64,000 nucleotides of DNA from Desulfobacteraceae bacterium (GCA_016844935.1 JAERTK010000255.1:1-64000); one strand, 5' to 3'. Shown: positions 41,900 through 50,884, counted from the stretch's first letter. The notes: a model not told the origin generated them from the letters alone. Made by a program: numbers and translations.

Positions 41900-43602
41900 C
41901 CATTCCGAGAAAAATGGTATTTCTTTTTGCGACCTTGTGGATTTTTATGGCCAGTGGGGCGGCTTCCGGGGCGCAACCGGACCCGGCCCAGGAGCATGAA
42001 GCGCGGTATGATATCAACGAAGCCGCCTACCTCATCGAAGTGGGAAAATACATGGAGGCACTGGAAAACTACCAGAGTGCCCTTGAACTGTCCGCCATCC
42101 CCAAAACCAGGATTGACGCACTGCTTAGCAAGGCCACCCTGTTGTCGTCTTTTCTGGATGCGCCTGAAAAAGCGCTTGAGGTTTACCAGCAGGTTTCACG
42201 GGAATACCCGCAGGCCGCGGAAATCGGCCGATACCGTGAAGGCCTTCTTTTGTTCCATCTGGATCGACCGGATGAAGCAATACCCGTAATTGAAAATTAT
42301 CTCAAGAGTTACCCCCAAGGGAAATTCCGCTTTCAAGCAGAAGCCCTGCTGGAACAAATCAAGAAAACACCGCCTAAGCCCTCGCCGCCCCCTGAACCAA
42401 AACCGGTCTCCAAACCGATCCCTGAGCCGATCCCTGAGCCAATCCCCAAACCTGAGCCGAAGCCGGCTCACAAACCGACGTCCACCACAGAGCTTCCGCC
42501 GCCGCCACCCGGATCCTCTCCCCCCAAACCACCCGTAACACAACCCGTGGCGAAACCCTCACCTCCCCTTTCGCCGTCACCAGAACTCCGGGTCCGCCTC
42601 TGCAAAACCAGGGGGTCTGCCGCCGTCACCGGAACGGATGTTTGCGCGGAAGGATTTGGCTGTCAAACCCGGTTTGAACTGAAAGGCCAGGGCGGAACGC
42701 TTATGGTCAACGGCCGTCGAAAAAATGGGAACGAAATTCTCTTAACCAGCAAGACTCCGCTGGTGGTCTCCTGCGGCAAGAAAAAGAAAAAGGTCCGGGG
42801 TAATGTTCTGGCGAAACTGAAAGGAGGCAAACTGTATGTCATCAACCTGGTGGACATGGAGCTCTACTTAAGATCCGTTGTCCCCTCTGAATCCTATGCT
42901 TCGTGGCCCCTGGAAACGCTTAAAGCACAGGCGGTGGCGGCCAGGACCTATGCCTACTACCAGATGCTGCACCGAAAAACCTGGTCCTATGATCTGGTGG
43001 ACGACGAAGGGGACCAGGCTTACAAGGGGATGAAAAGAGAAAGAAAAAAGACGGATCAGGCGGTCATGGAAACCAAGGGGCAGATCCTCAGTTACAAAAA
43101 CAAACCGATTCTCGCCATGTACAGCGCCAACAGCGGCGGGTACACGGCGGATGCGGGGAGCGTCTTCGGTCTCAGCAAACCGTATCTGGTGGCCCACAAG
43201 GACCCCAAAAGCCTCGAGGGGAAAATGGCCCGGTGGAAAAAAACCTATTCCGTTTCCCATGTGGAAAACGCCCTGAACCGGCGGGGCCTCAAACTAAGGG
43301 GGCTTAAACGGATTGAACCGGCAATTAAAGGTCCATCCGGCCGCATCATCAAAATTCGAATCGTTGCCGACAACAAAACGAAAACCGTCCGCACCCGCAC
43401 CACCCTGAGACGGGCCCTCAAACTTCCCGAGATCCTGCTGGAAATCAAAAAGGAGAACGGCAAATTTATCTTTGACGGCAGAGGCTGGGGGCATGGTGTG
43501 GGATATTCACAGTGGGGGTCCGCCATCCTGGGCAAGGAAACCACCTACGACAAAATACTGGCCTTTTATTACCCCAATGCTGAACTTGCAAGAAAATGGT
43601 AG
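41896..43602 (+). CDS. SpoIID/LytB-domain protein, cluster gene 8
   Basis: The 568-residue protein has a signal peptide (MVFLFATLWIFMASGAASGA), N-terminal TPR-like helices (residues ~30-150), a Pro-rich linker (~155-230), and a SpoIID domain: LVDMELYLRSVVPSESYASW, LKAQAVAARTYAYYQML, YSANSGGYTADAGSVFG and GRGWGHGVGYSQWGSAI. SpoIID is a lytic transglycosylase acting on peptidoglycan stripped of stem peptides; the family motifs are intact. It overlaps the upstream lipoprotein gene by 4 bases, so cell-wall cleavage or anchoring is probably part of this system's job. Confidence 0.85.
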   Translation: MTIPRKMVFLFATLWIFMASGAASGAQPDPAQEHEARYDINEAAYLIEVGKYMEALENYQSALELSAIPKTRIDALLSKATLLSSFLDAPEKALEVYQQVSREYPQAAEIGRYREGLLLFHLDRPDEAIPVIENYLKSYPQGKFRFQAEALLEQIKKTPPKPSPPPEPKPVSKPIPEPIPEPIPKPEPKPAHKPTSTTELPPPPPGSSPPKPPVTQPVAKPSPPLSPSPELRVRLCKTRGSAAVTGTDVCAEGFGCQTRFELKGQGGTLMVNGRRKNGNEILLTSKTPLVVSCGKKKKKVRGNVLAKLKGGKLYVINLVDMELYLRSVVPSESYASWPLETLKAQAVAARTYAYYQMLHRKTWSYDLVDDEGDQAYKGMKRERKKTDQAVMETKGQILSYKNKPILAMYSANSGGYTADAGSVFGLSKPYLVAHKDPKSLEGKMARWKKTYSVSHVENALNRRGLKLRGLKRIEPAIKGPSGRIIKIRIVADNKTKTVRTRTTLRRALKLPEILLEIKKENGKFIFDGRGWGHGVGYSQWGSAILGKETTYDKILAFYYPNAELARKW

Positions 43603-43702
43603 CTTGAATCAGTCATTCCGTGGTTCCCACGCTACAGTGTTGTAACACATGTCTCCTGCGAAATGCCACTTTTCCCCGAATGCCAATATCCGGATTTTGA
43701 TC

Positions 43703-43764
43703 GGCAATTTTAAACACAGCTCAAAATTTGCCATGGCAATTTTAAAGTTATATTAAAAATTGCC
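43703..43764. promoter_or_regulatory. Tandem inverted repeats upstream of AAA/DUF4143 gene
   Basis: The motif GGCAATTTTAA occurs twice (43703-43713 and 43735-43745), each followed by an inverted partner: AAAATTTGCC (about 43723-43732) and TTAAAAATTGCC (43753-43764). The paired palindromes lie 37-98 bases before the ATPase start, where an operator would be expected. The T+A-rich arms with G+C ends suggest protein binding rather than termination. Confidence 0.5.
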
Positions 43765-43800
43765 TTGATTTTAACGGCGCGTACGGCTATACATAAATCC

Positions 43801-45024
43801 ATGTACATCAAACGACATTTAGAAAAAATTGCCTTTTCATCCGGTTTCGGCCGTCAGATGCGTTTTGTTACCGGCCCCCGTCAAACAGGCAAAACAACTG
43901 TCGCAAAATATTTCATGAAAAAGTTTTGTTTTGATAATTTGTATTACAACTGGGACAACCGCAGGGTGCGGGATGATTACATAAAGGATAATCATTTTTT
44001 TGCCCGCGACCTGTATAACGAATCTCCCGACGAAAACGGCAAGCGCTGGGTACTCATGGATGAAATCCACAAGTACCCGAACTGGAAAAATATCCTGAAA
44101 GATTTTTTCGATGGCTATGGAGACGACGTCATATTTATCATCACCGGTTCGGCAAGGCTTGACATGATGCGTAAAAGCGGAGACAGCCTTGCAGGACGTT
44201 ATTTTACCTTCAGGTTGGGTCCCGTGACATTACAGGAGTTTGCCGGCAGTGAATTTACGGAACCACCCGAATATGCCGCAACCCTCATAAAAAATAAACT
44301 TGATTCACCCATTTACAAAAAAATTGAGCTGGCAACGCTACTCAGATTCAGCGGATTCCCCGAACCGCTTCTTGCGGGAACGGCACGTTTTCATACCCGA
44401 TGGCGAAGAACCTACCTGGATACCCTCATTCGGGGGGATCTACGAGAATTGACGCAGATTCGTGAATTGGAAAAAACGGCAGTTCTCATGCACCTTCTCC
44501 CTGAGCGGATATCTGCGCCATTATCAATTAACTCCCTTTCACGCGATCTTGCGTGCAGTTTCGCCACAACGGCGAATTATCTTAAAGCCCTTGAACTGGG
44601 ATACCTGATTTTCAGGATACCGCCCTACCACAAGAAGATTGCACGGTCTTTAAAGAAAGAGCAAAAGGCTTATTTTTATGATTGGACCCGGGCGACCCGG
44701 GAATCCGCACGGTTCGAAAACTACGTTGCGGTTGAACTCAAGGTATGGACTGATCTATGGACGGATGCCGGGACAGGCGAGTTCGACCTCTATTACATCA
44801 GAGATCGCGATGGCCGGGAAACAGACTTTTTGATTACCAAAGACACCGTCCCCTGGCTTTTGGTGGAAGCAAAACTTTCGAGCTCAAAAATTGACTACCA
44901 TCACAAAAAAAACAGCGCTACACTGAGCAATATCCCGTTTATTCAGGTTCTTCAAGAAAATAATGTTACTGAAAAACATGAAAATGGCATGTATCAGATG
45001 TCTGCGTCGCGTTTCTTTTGTTGA
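43801..45024 (+). CDS. AAA+ ATPase with DUF4143 C-terminal domain
   Basis: The 407-residue protein has Walker A FVTGPRQTGKTTVAKYF (residues ~20-35), Walker B WVLMDEIHKYPNW, sensor-like VIFIITGSARLDMM, and a C-terminal DUF4143 domain with a PD-(D/E)XK-like stretch ETDFLITKDTVPWLLVEAKL. Such proteins are common, often horizontally acquired, with unknown function, possibly regulatory or toxin-antitoxin-like. The ATG at 43801 is used since residues before it are not conserved-looking. There is no strong ribosome-binding site. It looks like an insertion between the envelope and dcw clusters. Confidence 0.85.
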   Translation: MYIKRHLEKIAFSSGFGRQMRFVTGPRQTGKTTVAKYFMKKFCFDNLYYNWDNRRVRDDYIKDNHFFARDLYNESPDENGKRWVLMDEIHKYPNWKNILKDFFDGYGDDVIFIITGSARLDMMRKSGDSLAGRYFTFRLGPVTLQEFAGSEFTEPPEYAATLIKNKLDSPIYKKIELATLLRFSGFPEPLLAGTARFHTRWRRTYLDTLIRGDLRELTQIRELEKTAVLMHLLPERISAPLSINSLSRDLACSFATTANYLKALELGYLIFRIPPYHKKIARSLKKEQKAYFYDWTRATRESARFENYVAVELKVWTDLWTDAGTGEFDLYYIRDRDGRETDFLITKDTVPWLLVEAKLSSSKIDYHHKKNSATLSNIPFIQVLQENNVTEKHENGMYQMSASRFFC

Positions 45025-45050
45025 AATGCTGATATTAGAGCCTTCCAACC

Positions 45051-45350
45051 ATGACCAACAACCCTAAAAAAGCGAATACCCTGGCCGTTGCAGGGTTTCT
45101 GGCCCCCTTTGTTGCCGCGGGGATTACGTGCGGTCTGCTCCTCATGGCCGGAGATGATTTCAAATCCTCAAAAGTTTTCATTGCTTACCAGCTTGCCATC
45201 CCATTGGTCCTCATCATCGGCGTGGTCCTGGGGGTCAAGTCAATTCCCCATATCCCCCGGCTGGGCGACAAAGATTATGCCTATAGCGGCCTGCTCCTGA
45301 ACGTCTTTTTTTTAGTGGTTTTTCTGCTATCCTTAATCTACTTCAGTTGA
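45051..45350 (+). CDS. Small membrane protein, three predicted helices
   Basis: The 99-residue protein has three hydrophobic stretches: TLAVAGFLAPFVAAGITCGL, FIAYQLAIPLVLIIGVVLGV and YSGLLLNVFFLVVFLLSLIY. The loops are short and charged. No family is recognised. It starts 26 bases after the DUF4143 ATPase gene and ends 135 bases before the mraZ promoter, so it could belong to either side. Confidence 0.65.
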   Translation: MTNNPKKANTLAVAGFLAPFVAAGITCGLLLMAGDDFKSSKVFIAYQLAIPLVLIIGVVLGVKSIPHIPRLGDKDYAYSGLLLNVFFLVVFLLSLIYFS

Positions 45351-45485
45351 TTATTCGTGCATCCGTCCCTCTAATAACCAAACCCCCCGCATATATGGTG
45401 GCAACCCCTCCCAAACCAGGCACATATTGCGATCTGGCTTGAAAACAAAAAAAATCCGCAAATAGCTCATATCCCTGTTTTTTTC

Positions 45486-45514
45486 TTGACAACTACCGTT
45501 TTTTACCGGATAGT
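45486..45514 (+). promoter_or_regulatory. Promoter of the dcw cluster
   Basis: TTGACA (45486-45491) and GATAGT (45509-45514) are separated by 17 bases, upstream of mraZ. The -35 matches consensus perfectly and the -10 at 4 of 6. The tandem MraZ-box repeats begin on the -10, the expected position for repression by MraZ. Confidence 0.65.
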
Positions 45515-45559
45515 GCCAGAAAGTGGTAAAAATTGTCACAAAGTGTCACAAATGGTTTC
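45510..45559 (+). promoter_or_regulatory. MraZ operator: five 10-bp phased repeats
   Basis: Consecutive 10-mers starting at 45510, 45520, 45530, 45540 and 45550 share an A-rich 5' half and a GTG/TGG-like core (for example AAAGTGGTAA and AAAGTGTCAC). MraZ is known to bind direct repeats spaced by one helical turn at its own promoter. The array ends two bases before the mraZ ATG, so bound MraZ would also cover the ribosome-binding region. Confidence 0.6.
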
Positions 45560-45561
45560 CC

Positions 45562-45999
45562 ATGTTTCGTGGACGTTCAAAACACAATCTCGATGACAAA
45601 GGCCGCCTGGCCATCCCCACGCGGTTTCGAGAGGCCCTCACCCAGGAAGGGGATCAGTGCCTGGTGGTGACCCATAAAGACGGCTGCCTGTGGGCCTTTT
45701 CCAGGGACGTCTGGCAGCGCCTCGAAGAAAAAGCGGCCAATCTCCCTTTGTTTGACAGCGCAGGAATTGCGTTTCTCCGCTATTTTATTTCAGGCGCTGA
45801 AGAATGTCCACTGAAGAACGGAAGAATCACAATTCCCCTTTATTTGAGGGAAGTCACGGGGCTGGAAAAAGAGGTTGTGGTGGTGGGTCAATTAAAACGG
45901 TTTGAAATCTGGGACAGAAAAAAATGGGAGGAGGAATTCGAAAGAGTGACGGACGTTTTTCCCGAAGCAAGCCAGGCCCTTCAAGAACTGCGGATTTAG
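45562..45999 (+). CDS. mraZ: MraZ, dcw-cluster transcriptional regulator
   Basis: The 145-residue protein starts MFRGRSKHNLDDKGRLAIP at an ATG (45562) rather than at 45523, because the family begins this way. It has the two AbrB-like SpoVT swapped-hairpin repeats (DDKGRLAIPTRFREAL; KNGRITIPLYLREVTG). It forms a ring that binds the phased repeats just upstream and represses the dcw promoter. It overlaps the rsmH frame. Confidence 0.95.
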   Translation: MFRGRSKHNLDDKGRLAIPTRFREALTQEGDQCLVVTHKDGCLWAFSRDVWQRLEEKAANLPLFDSAGIAFLRYFISGAEECPLKNGRITIPLYLREVTGLEKEVVVVGQLKRFEIWDRKKWEEEFERVTDVFPEASQALQELRI

Positions 46000-46949
46000 A
46001 GATTCAAAATTCGGATTATCCTCATGTGCCGGTCCTTCTTCAGGAAACCGTGCGATGTCTCAACCTCAAGCCGGAAGCCATCTATGTCGATGGAACCACC
46101 GGATCGGGTGGCCACAGCCTGGAAATATTATCCCATCTGCCAGAAAACAGCCGCCTGATCTGTCTGGATAGAGACCCTGACGCCATCCGTTTATCGCGGG
46201 AAAGACTCGGCTCAGACCCCAGAGTGCATTTCACTCAGGCCAATTTTTCTGACCTGGCCGGGGTAATGCGGGACCTGACCATCGAAAAAATTGATGGCAT
46301 CCTACTCGATCTGGGAATGTCCTCTTACCAGATCGAGCAATCGGGAAGAGGATTCAGCTTCATTAGAGAGGAACCCCTCGACATGAGAATGAATCCAAAC
46401 CACAAACCGGCCGGGGAGCACCTGATCAACAGCCTCTCCGCCCGGTCCCTTCAAACCCTCCTGTGGGAATATGGCGAGGAACGGAGAGCCAAAACCCTTG
46501 CCAGAGCTGTTGTGAAGGCCCGGGAAAAAGAGCCCATCAAAACTGCGGCCCAACTGGCCCGGATCATTGAAGCTGCAACGCCCAGGTCTCATGGACCCTG
46601 GAAGCGACATCCCGCAACCAAAACCTTTCAGGCCATCAGAATCGCCGTTAACAACGAAATGGACAATCTGGAGACCTTTCTCCGCAAAATTCCAAACCTG
46701 ATGGCAGCGGAGGGAAGACTGGTCGTCATTTCATATCATTCCCTCGAAGACAGGCAGGTCAAGAAAGCGATGGTCCATTGGGAAAAAACCTGCACCTGCC
46801 CTCCCGATTTTCCGGTTTGCGGTTGTGACAAGACCCCTGCTTTCAAACGCGTATTCAAGAAAGGGCAAAAGCCGGAACAGGCAGAAATCCACCATAACCC
46901 CAGAGCACGCAGCGCCATCATGAGGGTTGCAGAAAGGATCTCATCGTGA
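45924..46949 (+). CDS. rsmH: RsmH (MraW), 16S rRNA C1402 N4-methyltransferase
   Basis: The core is complete: HVPVLLQETVRCLNLKPEA, then the SAM-binding VDGTTGSGGHSLEIL, DGILLDLGMSSYQIEQ, and FQAIRIAVNNEMDNLETFL near the C-terminus. The conserved part starts at about codon 35. The only start-type codon in frame upstream is the ATG at 45924, which overlaps mraZ by 76 bases; a start on ATT near 46004 cannot be excluded. It modifies the 30S decoding site. The stop overlaps the ftsL GTG. Confidence 0.95.
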   Translation: MGGGIRKSDGRFSRSKPGPSRTADLEIQNSDYPHVPVLLQETVRCLNLKPEAIYVDGTTGSGGHSLEILSHLPENSRLICLDRDPDAIRLSRERLGSDPRVHFTQANFSDLAGVMRDLTIEKIDGILLDLGMSSYQIEQSGRGFSFIREEPLDMRMNPNHKPAGEHLINSLSARSLQTLLWEYGEERRAKTLARAVVKAREKEPIKTAAQLARIIEAATPRSHGPWKRHPATKTFQAIRIAVNNEMDNLETFLRKIPNLMAAEGRLVVISYHSLEDRQVKKAMVHWEKTCTCPPDFPVCGCDKTPAFKRVFKKGQKPEQAEIHHNPRARSAIMRVAERISS

Positions 46950-47314
46950 CCAGGCCGGACAGTCTCTTAAAAATGATGAATTCCCGTAACGCCGCAAGCG
47001 GGGTTCGTATGGGAAATGCAAAATCGAAACCCTCCAGACTTCATGTGACCCGAAGGCAGGTCGTCATGACCCTGATGATGTTGATATGTTTCATGGGAAC
47101 CGGCATCGGGTATGTGTGGTCCAATTTTGAGAGGACCCAGATCGGATACAATTTAAGCCAACTGAAAAAAGAAGAAATGAGGTTTCAGGAGATCAATCGA
47201 AAACTCAAACTGGAGCTGGCGACCCTGAAATCGCCGCAAAACCTGGAACACCTCGCGATTCAGCAACTGGGGCTCAGCCCCCCGAAACCTGAACAGATCA
47301 TCTTGTTGCCATGA
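46946..47314 (+). CDS. ftsL: FtsL-like divisome protein
   Basis: The 122-residue bitopic protein has one membrane helix (QVVMTLMMLICFMGTGIGYVWS) at residues ~35-57 and a periplasmic coiled coil (LSQLKKEEMRFQEINRKLKL), the FtsL pattern. Identity comes mainly from position between rsmH and ftsI and from topology. It starts at a GTG overlapping the rsmH stop and ends 4 bases into ftsI. FtsL with FtsB and FtsQ activates FtsWI; no ftsB is in this window. Confidence 0.85.
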   Translation: MTRPDSLLKMMNSRNAASGVRMGNAKSKPSRLHVTRRQVVMTLMMLICFMGTGIGYVWSNFERTQIGYNLSQLKKEEMRFQEINRKLKLELATLKSPQNLEHLAIQQLGLSPPKPEQIILLP

Positions 47315-49293
47315 AGATTAAGGAAAAAAAATGGGTTCGCTTCCGGATCCATTTGGTTAGTGTCTTTTTCATTGGCGGGTTGATCGCCATCTTTTTCAGG
47401 GTTTATCAACTTCAGGTATTGCAGCAGGAGTATCTGCGTGGCATAGCGAAAAATGGCATCATCGGAAACACAAAACTGCCGCCGAAACGGGGGGTTATTT
47501 ATGACAGAGATGGGCACGAACTGGCAATCAGTGTTCAGGTGGGGTCCGTCTTTGCTCATCCAAAACAGGTTAAAGACAAGAACAAAACAGCCCGGGCGCT
47601 CTCGAAAATCCTCGGCGAAAAGCGCAGCCTGATCCTGAAAAAACTCAAACGGAACCGCTCTTTTGTCTGGGTTAAAAGAAGAATCCCCCAAACCCTGGCT
47701 GAACAGGTTAAAGCCCTTAATCTCAAAGGTCTGGGAGTTACAACCGAAACAAGGCGCTATTATCCCGGCCGTGAAACGGCGGCCCATATCATCGGGTTTG
47801 CCGGAACCGACAACCAGGGCCTGGAAGGCATTGAAAAGAAGTTTGACGGATTGCTCCGGGGGCCGGAAGAGAAGCTGTCCTTTATGCGGGATGCGCTGGG
47901 AAGGCCCTTTGCGGTCACTAGACCCGTAACTTCAGACAGGAGAATCCATGACCTCCATCTGACCATCGACAAAGACATTCAGTATAAGGCCCAGGCTTCG
48001 CTTCGGGCAGCCGTCAAGAAGGCAAAAGCAAGAGGTGGGCATTGTGTGGTGGTGGATCCCAATACCGGTGAGATTCTGGCCATGGCCGTGGTGCCCGAAT
48101 TCAACCCGAACGTCTTTTTTAATTACAAACCTTATCAATGGCGTAACCGTGCCGTAACGGACTGTTTTGAACCGGGGTCTACCATCAAGGCCTTCCTGTT
48201 GTCAGCGGCACTGGAAGAATCAGTTGTCTCACCCCTCTCCCAGTTCTACTGCGAGCAGGGCAAATTCAAAGTGGGCGGCAGGGTGGTTCATGACACCCAC
48301 AAATACGGCGATCTCTCAGTTGCCGATATTGTAGTCCATTCCAGCAATATCGGGGCCATCAAACTGGGCCAGAAACTGGGATACCGAAAATTTACCGAAT
48401 ATTTGAAAAATTTCGGTTTTGGAAAAAGGGCGAAAATTGATCTCATGGGTGAACGAGGCGGGTTTATCAGGGGCGTAAAAAACGCTCGCACCATCGATCA
48501 GGCAACACTTTTTTTTGGACAGGGTATGACCAGCACATCGCTGCAATTGACAATGGCCATGGCAGCCATCGCAAATGGAGGAAAACTGATGCGTCCATAT
48601 GTTGTCTCAAGAGTCGTTGATGAATCCGGAAGCACCACTAAAAAAGTCGGCCCGAAGGTCGTGAAAAGGACCATTTCGGACAAAACCGCCCGCAAAGTGG
48701 CCGCGATTCTCGAAGGGGTGGCAACGGAGGAGGGAACAGCTGCCCAGGCAGCCGTAGAAGGATACAGGGTGGCCGGAAAAACGGGAACCTCGCAAAAAGT
48801 GGACCCCGAAACAAAAAGGTACTCCAAGAAGAAATATGTGGCGAGCTTCGTGGGCTTTGTTCCATCAGACAAACCCCGCCTGGTAATCATGGTGATGATC
48901 GACGAACCCAAAGGTCATATCTACGGTGGCCTGGTGGCGGGGCCCGTATTCAAGGAAGTGGGTTCGTGGGCGCTGAATCACCTCAGAATTTCACCTCAGC
49001 CTTCTCTCTTGGGCAATATCAAAGTTCAATCAGCACAGGCACAAGATCAACCGGAAAACGCGGCGCCCCAAATTTCACCGGAGACACCTTTGCCACTGCC
49101 TCATGCGGTACGGGCGGCACAATTGCCGGATTTTACCGGTCTGGGGATGAGAGAGGTCCTTAAACGTGGTCGTGCCCTGGGCCTGAAAGTGTGTCTTGAA
49201 GGATCAGGACTGGCCATTCGGCAGAACCCGGATCCTGGATCACTATTAAAAACCGTTCAAAGCCTCAAAGTGAATTTCAGGCCGCCCATGTGA
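47311..49293 (+). CDS. ftsI: FtsI/PBP3, septal peptidoglycan transpeptidase, with a PASTA domain
   Basis: The 660-residue class B PBP has a membrane anchor (IHLVSVFFIGGLIAIFFRVY), a dimerisation domain, and a transpeptidase with EPGSTIKAFLL (active Ser), VVHSSNIGAIKLG (SxN) and VAGKTGTSQK (KTG). Beyond the catalytic domain comes a linker and a single PASTA domain (LPDFTGLGMREVLKRGRALG, residues ~600-660), absent from E. coli FtsI. It partners with FtsW and overlaps the ftsL end. Confidence 0.95.
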   Translation: MKIKEKKWVRFRIHLVSVFFIGGLIAIFFRVYQLQVLQQEYLRGIAKNGIIGNTKLPPKRGVIYDRDGHELAISVQVGSVFAHPKQVKDKNKTARALSKILGEKRSLILKKLKRNRSFVWVKRRIPQTLAEQVKALNLKGLGVTTETRRYYPGRETAAHIIGFAGTDNQGLEGIEKKFDGLLRGPEEKLSFMRDALGRPFAVTRPVTSDRRIHDLHLTIDKDIQYKAQASLRAAVKKAKARGGHCVVVDPNTGEILAMAVVPEFNPNVFFNYKPYQWRNRAVTDCFEPGSTIKAFLLSAALEESVVSPLSQFYCEQGKFKVGGRVVHDTHKYGDLSVADIVVHSSNIGAIKLGQKLGYRKFTEYLKNFGFGKRAKIDLMGERGGFIRGVKNARTIDQATLFFGQGMTSTSLQLTMAMAAIANGGKLMRPYVVSRVVDESGSTTKKVGPKVVKRTISDKTARKVAAILEGVATEEGTAAQAAVEGYRVAGKTGTSQKVDPETKRYSKKKYVASFVGFVPSDKPRLVIMVMIDEPKGHIYGGLVAGPVFKEVGSWALNHLRISPQPSLLGNIKVQSAQAQDQPENAAPQISPETPLPLPHAVRAAQLPDFTGLGMREVLKRGRALGLKVCLEGSGLAIRQNPDPGSLLKTVQSLKVNFRPPM

Positions 49294-49364
49294 TGATGCG
49301 CCTTTTGCCAAAAGCGACTGGCCAAGGGCTGACAGCTGAAAACCAGATTTTAAGAGCCTGCGCC

Positions 49365-50876
49365 ATGCAATTAAAAAAACTCATTGAGAATATCAATATC
49401 AAATGCCTGGCAGGCAAAACCCATATGGAAATCTCTCAGATAAACTATGATTCTCGCAAGATAGGGTTGGGGGACCTGTTCGTGGCCATGAAGGGATATG
49501 CTCAGGATGGCCATGATTTTATCGGGGATGCTGTTTCCAGGGGGGCCGCAGCTGTTTTATCCGACTTGCCGCCGGGGGGCGCCATCCAAAAGCTCAACAG
49601 AAGACCGAATCAAATGCCGACATTCCTCCAGGTGCCCGACTCCCGGAGAGCGCTGTCTCAATTGGGGGCAGCGTTTTATGAAAACCCTTTCCGAAACATG
49701 AACCTGATCGGGATCACCGGGACCAATGGAAAGACCACCACCAGTTATCTGCTGGAATCCATACTCGTGGCTGCCGGAAGAAAGCCCGGGGTTATCGGCA
49801 CCGTCAACCACCGAATTACCAGCTCGGTTCTGAAATCTTCCGTAACCACCCCCGAATCCCTGGATTTGATGAAAATTTTACGTGAAATGGCGGACCATTT
49901 TGCAACAGACGTGGTCATGGAGGTATCTTCCCACGCGCTGGACCAGGGAAGAGTCGCAGATTGCCCCTTTCGAACCGTCTTGTTTACCAATATTTCAAGG
50001 GATCACCTGGATTACCATGAATCCATGGATGCCTACTTCGAAGCCAAAAGCCTTTTGTTTACGAATCTTTCAGCCAACTCCCAATCGGAAAAAGTGAGCG
50101 CCGTCATAAACGCCGATGACCCTCGTGGCAAAATCCTTCTATCATTGACGGCAGCCGGGACAATGACTTACGGACTCAATAATTCATGTGATGTAACGGC
50201 AAAAGATGTGAACGTCAGCCGGACGGGGCTCCGTGCCAAGCTTGTCTCAAAAGAAATGGGCGAAATTGATATTCATTCCCCCCTTATCGGTAACTTTGAC
50301 ATCTACAATATTATGGCGGCAGCAGCAGCCGCCATCACCCTTGGGGTGGATCTGGAGGCCATCGCTTCCGGCATAGGGAACATGAACGGGGTTCCAGGGC
50401 GTATGGAACTGGTTAAAAACGCCCGTTCACTGGTCATCGTGGTGGACTACGCCCACACCCCCGATGCACTGGAGAAAGCCCTGGGAGCGGCAAATCAAAT
50501 TGCAGGGGGACAGATCCTGACAGTTTTCGGATGCGGCGGCGACAGGGACCGGGGTAAAAGAAATGAAATGGGCCGTGTGGCGGGAAAATACAGCCACAAA
50601 GTGTTCATTACCTCTGACAATCCCCGTACGGAAGATCCCGCCACCATTGCAAATGAAATTGAAAAGGGCGTCATCGCTTCGGGGCAAAAGGATTATGTGA
50701 TCCAACTGGAAAGGGAGACGGCCATCAGGATGGCCATTGAGTCGGCTCTTCCAAACGATCTGGTGCTCATTGCCGGAAAGGGGCACGAAGACTACCAGAT
50801 TATCGGAAGCACAAGACGGGATTTTGATGACCGGGTGGTGGCAGCCCGTGCCGCGTCATTATCTCGCGTTAAATAG
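49365..50876 (+). CDS. murE: MurE, UDP-MurNAc-L-Ala-D-Glu:meso-DAP ligase
   Basis: The 503-residue Mur ligase has ITGTNGKTTTSYLLESIL (ATP loop), and FITSDNPRTEDPATI, whose DNPR motif denotes meso-diaminopimelate as the amino acid. The N-terminal UDP-MurNAc-binding region and the C-terminal domain are complete. I choose the ATG at 49365 (MQLKKLIENINIK), as the 25 residues before look non-conserved; the longer frame would overlap ftsI by 4. It is 8 bases before murF. Confidence 0.95.
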   Translation: MQLKKLIENINIKCLAGKTHMEISQINYDSRKIGLGDLFVAMKGYAQDGHDFIGDAVSRGAAAVLSDLPPGGAIQKLNRRPNQMPTFLQVPDSRRALSQLGAAFYENPFRNMNLIGITGTNGKTTTSYLLESILVAAGRKPGVIGTVNHRITSSVLKSSVTTPESLDLMKILREMADHFATDVVMEVSSHALDQGRVADCPFRTVLFTNISRDHLDYHESMDAYFEAKSLLFTNLSANSQSEKVSAVINADDPRGKILLSLTAAGTMTYGLNNSCDVTAKDVNVSRTGLRAKLVSKEMGEIDIHSPLIGNFDIYNIMAAAAAAITLGVDLEAIASGIGNMNGVPGRMELVKNARSLVIVVDYAHTPDALEKALGAANQIAGGQILTVFGCGGDRDRGKRNEMGRVAGKYSHKVFITSDNPRTEDPATIANEIEKGVIASGQKDYVIQLERETAIRMAIESALPNDLVLIAGKGHEDYQIIGSTRRDFDDRVVAARAASLSRVK

Positions 50877-50884
50877 GGGCGGAC

